Of a stretch of 64,000 nt of DNA, positions 47,131 through 55,100 are shown piece by piece. The position numbers and the translations under genes were made by a program. Source of the stretch: Lachnospiraceae bacterium. Lineage in GTDB: Bacteria > Bacillota > Clostridia > Lachnospirales > Lachnospiraceae. The DNA is taken from positions 1-64,000 of the forward strand of contig JAFUVF010000039.1 of NCBI GenBank assembly GCA_017483735.1, in the 5' to 3' direction. The notes below the pieces were generated by a model, which made no database searches, was not told the DNA's origin, and saw only the letters and a program-made list of their open reading frames with translations. Position 1 is the stretch's first letter; the number at the start of each line of letters is the position of its first letter.

Positions 47131-47164
47131 TTTGAGACGTTTATGAACTTTCGTTGAGTATAAT
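47131..47164 (+). promoter_or_regulatory. promoter with TTTGAGACG operator, copy 2
   Basis: TTTGAGACGTTTATGAAC (47131-47148), ten bases, TATAAT (47159-47164). One mismatch to the 44649 copy over the first 18 bases and the same spacing. It drives the NRPS-like operon, with a leader of about 115 bases before the first ATG. Confidence 0.7.
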
Positions 47165-47286
47165 AAATAATAAGCATGTATTTAGAGGTGTGTCGAAAAA
47201 CGGATTAGTAACTTTGAAGAGTGGAACCGGCAAAGATTTTGATTACAAAAATGATCATAAGCAAAGGAGAAAGGAGTAGACAGGTA

Positions 47287-48336
47287 ATGAACAAGAATGA
47301 GATGAAGGAGTACTTGAAAGAGGCATGGAGGGAATTGTTTCCTGAAAGCGATGCTGATGATTCTTCTGATTTCTTCGCAGAAGGAGGAGATTCAATCAAA
47401 GCTGTGCAGCTTGTCGGATGGCTTTTGCAAAAAGGGGTAAAGCTGGAAATGCTGAAAATCTTTACGACACCCATCCTTGGGGAGATGGCAGAGTATTTGG
47501 AGGAAACACAGCCCATGGTCGTCCCTAAGGAAATGATGACTAAGGAAATACTAAGAGATCGTTTTGGCATAGATCCTGCTTTTGTTTCAAAATATCCGGA
47601 AAAGTCTGGTAAAAGAAAGAAAAGGAAAGGGAATAAGGCAGCTTATAAAAAATGGAGAAAGATGAATGACCGGCAGCTATGTACACCGGCAAATTTGCAG
47701 AACGCATGGCAGATGTGCACTCCTCAGGATGCGTACAATGCATGGCAGATGTGCACTCCTCAGGATGCGTACAATGCATGGCAAATGTGCACTCCTGCGG
47801 ATACAAATAGATTTAGGCAGCTGTGCACACCAAATAATCAGCCATTTGGCGGTATGGGAATGCCCTATGGTGCGCCAATGAACATGTATCCTATGATGTA
47901 TATGATGGTTCCCGTTATGGTGCCTGTATTTATGCCTCAGGGATTCTACCCTATGCAGAATGGACAGTTTCCCTTGATGCAGGGAGGTTATCACGGTCCG
48001 GGCAAAAAGGAGCTTTGGTCTGCATTGTCCAAGTATCAGGCACGTCCTGCAAAAAGACCTGTAAGAAATCCTTATTTTACGAAGATTAACGAACCGGAAG
48101 TAGGAAGTCCTGAAGAGTCGGCGGCAGATGTTCTGATGAATGTACTCAGCGGAATCTATGAGGATTATGATCCGGAGGATGATCTTTTCAGCCAGGGATT
48201 TACATCCTTAAATCTTATGCAGATTGTGACTCGCTGTGCAGAACAGGGATACCGTGTGAAGATAGAGGATATAATAAAAAATCCTACTTTTGATGGAATT
48301 GTAGAGTGTATGGTTCCGGGAGAAGATGATGAATAA
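47287..48336 (+). CDS. two carrier domains flanking a Cys-Thr-Pro repeat region
   Basis: 349 residues. Residues 1-75 are a peptidyl carrier domain (FFAEGGDSIKAVQLVGWL, Ser36 for phosphopantetheine). A lysine-rich stretch follows (about 98-125). Residues 130-180 hold five Q[LM]CTP motifs, three of them in 12-residue units of the form AWQMCTPQDAYN. Then comes a Met/Pro/Gly-rich hydrophobic patch (PMYMMVPVMVPVFMP type), and from about 275 a second carrier domain (DLFSQGFTSLNLMQIV, Ser307). No catalytic domain is present. It is the first gene of the operon, so it probably carries amino acids loaded by the downstream A domains. I know no described protein with this arrangement. The start follows AAAGGAG. 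Confidence 0.8.
   Translation: MNKNEMKEYLKEAWRELFPESDADDSSDFFAEGGDSIKAVQLVGWLLQKGVKLEMLKIFTTPILGEMAEYLEETQPMVVPKEMMTKEILRDRFGIDPAFVSKYPEKSGKRKKRKGNKAAYKKWRKMNDRQLCTPANLQNAWQMCTPQDAYNAWQMCTPQDAYNAWQMCTPADTNRFRQLCTPNNQPFGGMGMPYGAPMNMYPMMYMMVPVMVPVFMPQGFYPMQNGQFPLMQGGYHGPGKKELWSALSKYQARPAKRPVRNPYFTKINEPEVGSPEESAADVLMNVLSGIYEDYDPEDDLFSQGFTSLNLMQIVTRCAEQGYRVKIEDIIKNPTFDGIVECMVPGEDDE
47704..47810 (+). repeat. 36-bp in-frame tandem repeat, about three units
   Basis: Two identical 36-base units (47704-47739 and 47740-47775) and a third diverging unit (47776 on) encode AWQMCTPQDAYN. The identical bases mean recent expansion; the unit is codon-aligned, so copy number can change without breaking the frame. 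Confidence 0.9.
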
Positions 48337-48351
48337 TAGTCCGGAGATGCA

Positions 48352-50334
48352 ATGAACAATAAACAATCTCAATATTTAAAGCAATGGAAGCTGTCTTCTG
48401 AAAAGAAGAGAGCTTCCTCTCCGAGAGAGCAGACAAAAACGGAATTAAGAATAGCGGACTACACTTCTGACAATCTTAACGATGCTGATCTTGAAAGTAT
48501 TGTCACAAGAGTTGGGACAAAGATAGAGAATATCTATGATTTGACACCGGGTCAGAGGTGGATGCTTAAGGCATCCTCGAAGGTAACATCTGAATTCTTT
48601 TTGCAGTTTCTGTTTAAGGCAGTGATTCCCTTAAAGTCGTATGCCTTGCGGCAGAAGCTTGATGAAGTATGTTCAAAGCGTGATAATCTTCGATCCGTAT
48701 ATTTGTCAAAGGGATTAAGCTGTCCATATCGCGTGGTGCTAAAGGATCGTCAGGCGGAGCTGAGATTCGAGGATATGTCAGAAATAAATGCTGAAGAGCT
48801 TGACGAGAAGCTGAATAATATTATGGATGCAGACAGGAGACGTGGATTTGATCTTGAAAGAGATCCGCTTCTAAGGGTAGCGGTGTATAAGACTTATGGT
48901 AAGGACTCCTATGCTATCCTCATATCTCAGCCGCATATTAATACAGACGGTATGAGTGTAATGCTTCTAATAAAGGATATCTTTATTGATTATGCCAAAG
49001 AAGCATTGGATCTTGATTCGCAGATTGAAAAGCACCTCCCGAAGGTTTCCTATGATGCTTATGCAAAGTGGATTTCCAGTAAAGACAGAGAAGGCGAACT
49101 TACCTATTGGAAAGAACTGCTTAAGGATTTTTCTACTGTCACTAAGGTTCCGGGAATACTTTGGGAACCAAATGGAACCCCTGAAATTTCACAGGCAGGT
49201 GTGATTTTTTCCCACGAAATACAAATGGGGCTAAAGGAAAAGCAGACAGACTTTGGGGCAACGCTTAACAGTCTGATGCTTGCGGCGTGGAGTATTCTTC
49301 TTATGAAAATGTATCATAGGCAGGATGTATCATTTGGAGCAATTACTTCTGGGAGAGATGTTGCGGTTCAAGACAGTATGCTGATGACAGGAGGGTTTAT
49401 CAATGCGCTTCCGGTAAGAGCACATGCAACTGATGATGAGACAGTGGACAGCTTAGTAAAAAGGCTTCAGAAACAGTTTATGCAATCCTTAACTTATGCC
49501 CATTGTTCGCCGGATGAGATAATGGAAGCTGTTGGGCGAAATACACCGCTCTTTGATCATCTTCTCAATTTTCATAATTTTAGTTTCGCCATGCCATCCG
49601 GAAGCCTTGGTGCAGGAAAAGCAATACCGGGGATACAGCTTATCGAAAGTAAGCTCTATGATAATCTGGCGACAGATTTGACCATATATTTCCAAAATAG
49701 AAAAGAGGGGCTTGGCTGTAATTTTGCTTACAACAGGAAGCGATTTACAGATGTAAGAATCAAAGTTCTGATGGAACATTTTGAACATGTTATCAGGCAG
49801 ATTGCGCAGGGAGATGGGAATATTACCATAGCGGATATCTCCTGCCCTGATATTCATGTGTTTGATAGTGTGAGCAGGGATGAAATAGAACGTATAAATG
49901 AGATAATTGCATTTATGGAAGGCTTAGATGTCTTTGAAGGTTTTTCACATAAAGAATTTGAAACACTTGCGAAGGCTTCACATATATCGGAGTATCAGAC
50001 TGACGATATTATTATCAGAGAGAGAAGAGCAGTACATGATCTCATTTTTGTGATGGAAGGTTCAGTTGAAATATGCAGGAAAAGCAGCGACGGCTGGGTT
50101 CATTCCATGATGCTTGTAAGTGCAGGAAAGATGCTCTCAGCATCAGGAATATGGGATGATGAGCACAGCTATTTTGAAGCAAGGGCTTTCCACAAAACAA
50201 AAGCGCTTTTTATCCCCGGAAGTGTATTCCGAGGCATGATTAAGCAAAATGCCTCTGCTTCGATCAATATTATGAAGAAGTTGAATGAACGAGCAGGGGC
50301 ATATTCCATTTTGTGGATCAATCAGGGACGATAA
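48352..50334 (+). CDS. stand-alone condensation domain fused to cyclic-nucleotide-binding-like domain
   Basis: 660 residues. Residues 60-490 form an NRPS condensation domain: YDLTPGQRWMLKASSKV, then SQPHINTDGMSVMLL with His195 and Asp199 of the HHxxxDG motif (first His is Pro), and FGAITSGRDVAVQDSMLMTG, which fits the latch region. Residues about 515-655 resemble a cNMP-binding domain: LDVFEGFSHKEFETLAKASH, YQTDDIIIRERRAVHDLIFV and MEGSVEICRKSSD, without a DNA-binding tail. It could form amide or ester bonds between carrier-bound substrates, with the added domain sensing a nucleotide or docking. The key arginine of the cAMP cassette is not evident, so ligand binding is unsure. Confidence 0.78.
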   Translation: MNNKQSQYLKQWKLSSEKKRASSPREQTKTELRIADYTSDNLNDADLESIVTRVGTKIENIYDLTPGQRWMLKASSKVTSEFFLQFLFKAVIPLKSYALRQKLDEVCSKRDNLRSVYLSKGLSCPYRVVLKDRQAELRFEDMSEINAEELDEKLNNIMDADRRRGFDLERDPLLRVAVYKTYGKDSYAILISQPHINTDGMSVMLLIKDIFIDYAKEALDLDSQIEKHLPKVSYDAYAKWISSKDREGELTYWKELLKDFSTVTKVPGILWEPNGTPEISQAGVIFSHEIQMGLKEKQTDFGATLNSLMLAAWSILLMKMYHRQDVSFGAITSGRDVAVQDSMLMTGGFINALPVRAHATDDETVDSLVKRLQKQFMQSLTYAHCSPDEIMEAVGRNTPLFDHLLNFHNFSFAMPSGSLGAGKAIPGIQLIESKLYDNLATDLTIYFQNRKEGLGCNFAYNRKRFTDVRIKVLMEHFEHVIRQIAQGDGNITIADISCPDIHVFDSVSRDEIERINEIIAFMEGLDVFEGFSHKEFETLAKASHISEYQTDDIIIRERRAVHDLIFVMEGSVEICRKSSDGWVHSMMLVSAGKMLSASGIWDDEHSYFEARAFHKTKALFIPGSVFRGMIKQNASASINIMKKLNERAGAYSILWINQGR

Positions 50335-50390
50335 TTGAAGACAACAGTAGATTATATGTTGATACTTCATAACATAGAGGTTAATTGCAT

Positions 50391-52175
50391 ATGGAAAGAA
50401 CAAATCGCAGCGACAGGGGGAACCGCTCGCTGATAAAGGAGATGTATCGCCTGTCATTTCTGACAATGATGGTTTCTATAATGCTGGGAACTCTTGGAGG
50501 AGTTATAGATGGTGTGATAGTCGGGAGATGTATGGGGTCAGAGGCGATGGCATCCTATGGTCTTGTCAGCTCAATTTCACCGTTGCTTATGATGCTTGGC
50601 TCAATTGTTATATCCGGTGCTTCTCTTATGTGCGCAAGATGTATGAGCATAGCTGATACAGAAAGCGCAAACGGAATTTTTTCTCTTAGCATAGTAATCG
50701 GAACGGTGGTTGCAATCATATATACAGGAGCAATAGTGCTTTTTTCGGCTCCAATCATCCGTTTCCTTGGAGCGAAGGACAGTGAGGCTTTGTTATATCA
50801 TGAGGCTCATGCATATCTTATAGGACTTAGCTTTGGCTTCATATTTGCTATGGGAAGTATGATTCTCCATCCTTATATAAGTCTGGAAGGAGATAGGAAG
50901 CGCACCGTTATAGAGGTATTAATTATCATAGCTGTAAATATTACCTGTGATCTTGTCAATGTGTATCTGCTAAAAGGGAGGATGTTCGGCATAGGTTTGG
51001 CTACGTCACTTAGTCAGTTGGTGGGTTTTATGGTATCTCTTTCACATTTTATGAAAGGACGCTCTATCTTTAAGTTCCGTCCTTCTGGCATTGCATGGAG
51101 AAAAACAGCAGATCTTTTGTCCGGCGGGTTACCAATGGCGGTAAACAGAATTTGTTATGTTGCGAAGGTGGTTTGGCTTAACCGCATCGTACTTTCAATT
51201 GCAGGAACAGTAGCTCTGTCTGCCATTTCCATACAAAATAATCTGAATAATTTTCTGAGCCTTATATCATTATCGACTGCTATGTCGTTAATGTCCTGTA
51301 CAGGTATTCTGGAAGGTGAAAAAAATAAATCTTCATTGCGCATATTATTTAAAACAGGAGTGAAAAGCGGTGTTCTTATCAATCTTATGATGACGGTCGT
51401 GGTATTTGTATTTGCGGGACAACTTGCAGACATCTATGCAAAGGGAAATGTGGAAGTTGGCGCATATGCTATATCGGCTCTTCGTTTCTTTGCCTGCGGT
51501 CTGGTTTTCCTCGTCATTGTGCAGTCATATATCTGTTTTTTGCTGGGACTTGGAAAGAAGAGGCTTGTAGTTTTTTTTATGATATTACATAATCTGCTTT
51601 TTCCTATATTATGTGCATTATTTGCAGGAAAAGCCTTTGGTATTGACGGTGTGTGGTTGTCCTTTGCAATGGGAGAAATGCTTATGCTGGCGGCTATTTT
51701 TGTGACAGTGCTTATAAGAGACAGGCGCATTCCGAAAGACCTTGACGATTATCTTCTTCTAAAGGGTGAGTATGATATTTCGGATGATATGTTAAGGGAG
51801 TGGACTTTTTCAGAACAATCGGATGTGGTAAATACATCTGAAGAAGCCCGTATATTTTTAAAAGGGAAAGGTATAGATGACCGCAGGAGCATGCTTACTG
51901 CTCTGTGTATAGAGGAAATGACCGGTAATATCCTCTCTTACGGAAAAAGAGATGGAAGAAAGCTGTGCGTTTATGAAAGGCTTGTAGTGACAGAGGATGA
52001 TTTGATACTGCGAATTAGGGATAATGGTGTTCACTTCGATCCGGTGGAGTGGATTGAGTTATATAAAAGTGATGATAGAACAAGCAATATCGGCATCCGA
52101 ATGATATGCGGAATGGCAAAGGACTTTAGATATGTGAATACTATGGGAATGAATAATTTGATAATTACTATATAG
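50391..52175 (+). CDS. MATE-type exporter fused to a HATPase domain
   Basis: 594 residues. About twelve helices (residues 20-450) show MATE features: LGTLGGVIDGVIVGRCMGSE, MASYGLVSSISPLLMMLGS and LSGGLPMAVNRICYV. The last 120 residues look like an anti-sigma-type histidine-kinase ATPase: TALCIEEMTGNILSYGKRDG (N box) and LILRIRDNGVHFDPVEW (G1 box), then IGIRMICGM. The ATG at 50391 is used. It probably exports the operon's product; the ATPase domain may switch or power regulation. MATE transporters normally have no such tail. Confidence 0.8.
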   Translation: MERTNRSDRGNRSLIKEMYRLSFLTMMVSIMLGTLGGVIDGVIVGRCMGSEAMASYGLVSSISPLLMMLGSIVISGASLMCARCMSIADTESANGIFSLSIVIGTVVAIIYTGAIVLFSAPIIRFLGAKDSEALLYHEAHAYLIGLSFGFIFAMGSMILHPYISLEGDRKRTVIEVLIIIAVNITCDLVNVYLLKGRMFGIGLATSLSQLVGFMVSLSHFMKGRSIFKFRPSGIAWRKTADLLSGGLPMAVNRICYVAKVVWLNRIVLSIAGTVALSAISIQNNLNNFLSLISLSTAMSLMSCTGILEGEKNKSSLRILFKTGVKSGVLINLMMTVVVFVFAGQLADIYAKGNVEVGAYAISALRFFACGLVFLVIVQSYICFLLGLGKKRLVVFFMILHNLLFPILCALFAGKAFGIDGVWLSFAMGEMLMLAAIFVTVLIRDRRIPKDLDDYLLLKGEYDISDDMLREWTFSEQSDVVNTSEEARIFLKGKGIDDRRSMLTALCIEEMTGNILSYGKRDGRKLCVYERLVVTEDDLILRIRDNGVHFDPVEWIELYKSDDRTSNIGIRMICGMAKDFRYVNTMGMNNLIITI

Positions 52176-52190
52176 AAGGAGCCTGATAAC

Positions 52191-55100
52191 ATGGATTTAA
52201 AGACATTTGGAGATGCTCTTTGGAGTATGCGAGACAGCGACAAGATTGCAGTAATCTGTGGTGATAAGCAGATTACATATGAGACTCTATGGAAGGACGG
52301 GGTCAGTATTGCTAACAGCCTGATAAAGGCCGGAATTTGTAAGGGGGACAGGATTGCAGTAGATACAGGCAGGTCATTGGACTATGTGCGAATGATGGCC
52401 GGGATAGCTCTATGCGGTGCAATTGGTGTAAATATAGACAGATCCTTACAGAAGGCACATACTGAACGTATTATCAGTGACAGTTCTCCAAAGCTTATAG
52501 TGGACGAATCGAATGTGAAAAGTCTTTACAAATCTGCAGATGAGCAGATCCAAAAAAAGGGAGAGGAGCTTTTGGCTGACATTTCTGGAGCTGATCCTTA
52601 TTGGCTTATCTATTCCTCAGGGAGTACGGGGACTCCAAAGGGGTCAGTATTGTGTCATGAAACAGTTATTATTACCTGTGCGGCATGCGATGAAAATGTT
52701 CGTACACGTTATATGGCGGATCACTGCGAAAGAATTCTGGTTGACGGATCACTTTCTTTTCTTGCTGCAATCTTTTTTCTTCTTTACGCCCTTTGTAACA
52801 GAAAGACAGCTGTATTTGCTAATGAGCAGGAATTTGCATCTTATGCGGAACTTGCAAAATGTATAGAAAGAAATAAGGTTGATTTTATCTGCCGTCCAAA
52901 CAGCTGGATTAGTAAGGCGCTGGAAAATCCTGACTACGCAAAGGCGATTCGCAATGTGCGAGTGTTCAGCATGGGTGGTGAGAAAAATACGGATGATGCA
53001 GTGCATATTCTTAGAAAATATGCACCGGATGCTTCAGTATTCTTAAGCTATGGATCTTCTGAGCTGATAGCTGTTTCTGATTTTTTGTGGAGCCCCGGAA
53101 ATACAGATCTTCTTGGAAATCCAATAAAGGGAGTTAAGGTCTATCTTTTGGATGACAATGGCAGAACGATAAAAGCAGGAGAAATGGGCGAAATATGTGT
53201 GGGCGGAAGAACGGCTGAACTTGGCTCATACTGGAATTCACCGAAACTTACGGCAGAAAAATATGAGCTTCATCAGATTTATGGCAGGATATGTCATACC
53301 GGCGATATGGGGCGCATCGGGTCTGATGGGCAGATTCACATCATAGGCCGTAAGGATAGCATGATAAAATTGCATGGTGTTCGCATTGAGCCTGCTTATA
53401 TAGAGCGCATTCTGCGCAATTTTCCGGGGATACGGGAGGCTGCGGTTGTTGCTAAAGACGCTGGGACAAGATTCCTTTGTGCCTACTACACCAGCGAAAA
53501 TAAAAATCTGGATAAAACGGCGCTCAGATACTATCTTGCGGACGAACTGCCCTATTATATGATACCGACCTATTTGAATGAAATAGACAGTATGCCGCTT
53601 AATAATAGCGGCAAGCTGGATCGTAACGCCCTGTCTGAGTTACCTCTTAAAACAAGCCGGACAGAAGGAAATATCGACATAACAGGCTCGAATATTGAAA
53701 AAATTCTCTGTGAAGTTTTTGCTCATGTACTGATGTTACCCGAAGCTCAAAAGGCTTATCCAAATGATAATTTCTTTGAGCTTGGCGGAGATTCAATTTC
53801 TGCAATGGAAGCTGTTTATATGCTGGAGCAGGAGGGATATAGTTTTGAACTGAAGCATATTTATGCAGCGCCATCGCCAAGGATGCTTAGTGAGTTTGTG
53901 ATACCGGTTGATAAAAAAAGCAAAGACAAAATAAGCGATAAAGCTGCTTCAAATGATAACTACAGTATGTTTGATGAAGCTGAGCTTGAAAAATTGCGTA
54001 TTTATGCAGAAAATGAGCTTGGAGGGGCTGTGGAGGCTGTTTATCCTGTAATATATAGCGTCACGTCAATGCTAAAAGATAACAATCCTTGGATGATGTG
54101 TGTTCCCTTTGAAATGGATATTGCCATATCTCGTGATGAGTGGAAACGTTGTATGGAGGAAATAAAAGATACTCATGAATCCTTGAGAACGATATTTTTT
54201 AAGAATGGGGATATGTATTTTCGTGCAGTTATGAAAGCGGCGGATTCCGATATTTTTTATGTGGATCTCTCCAGTCAGGCTGTTATGGGAGAACGGTTTT
54301 CTGACAAACAGCGAAAATACTTTGAGATCACAGAGAACCTTCTTTATGAAAAAGTAAAGGATCCATTGGGCGACAATCTGTTTCAGGCAGGTCTAATCAG
54401 GGTGGACACAAAACGGTCAGTGCTATTGCTATATGTATCTCATTTGCTGTTTGACGAGATGGGCGTGGCAAATCTTGCAAGGGATATACTTTCATTTTGT
54501 CATGGGGATGAAAGACCAAAGAGTGATTCAACTGTGTTTATGAAGCGTCTGGAGCGTTTGCTGTTTAACGACAGGGAAAAGGCGTTACAATACTGGAATC
54601 CTATGTGCTGCCACGATAGGAGAAATATTGTGGAGCTTAGGATGGCTCCCGTGCGAAAGGATGTTCCCAATATGCGTCTGGCTATAAATGGGGAGAATTC
54701 TTTTGGCGCCAGAGTAGCAAGTTACTGCAAAAAAGAGGGAGTTTCATTTGCTGTATTTGTTCATTCCCTGATTGGGAGAACACTTATGGAAATTTCAAAA
54801 AAGAGTACTGTTAGTTTTCTGACTGTATGTGCAGGTAGAAGCCAAGAGGAAATCAGGCTGGCAGGGCTTTTTTCACAGTCAGTTCCATTTATGTATTCCG
54901 GAAAGGACACATGGTCTGACATTCAGGAACAGCTTATCAAGATTCAATCAAATGCATGGATTATGGATATCCCTAAATTCTATGAGAATGTCGCAAAAAG
55001 ATATGATGATGCAATTCTATTAAATATAAAGGATGATTATCATGAGAGATTTTTAGATGGTGTTACTTTACTTGAACAGAAGCAAATTGTCAGCAGTGAT

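Noticed and set aside
47704..47810. Short tandem repeats that resemble a CRISPR array
   Set aside because: Units are adjacent with no unique spacers, codon-aligned, inside an open carrier-protein gene.
47287..48336. RiPP precursor with Cys-Thr-Pro core repeats
   Set aside because: Not accepted as a call: no cyclase, radical SAM or protease maturation gene is nearby and the repeats lie between two carrier domains. Kept only as one hypothesis.
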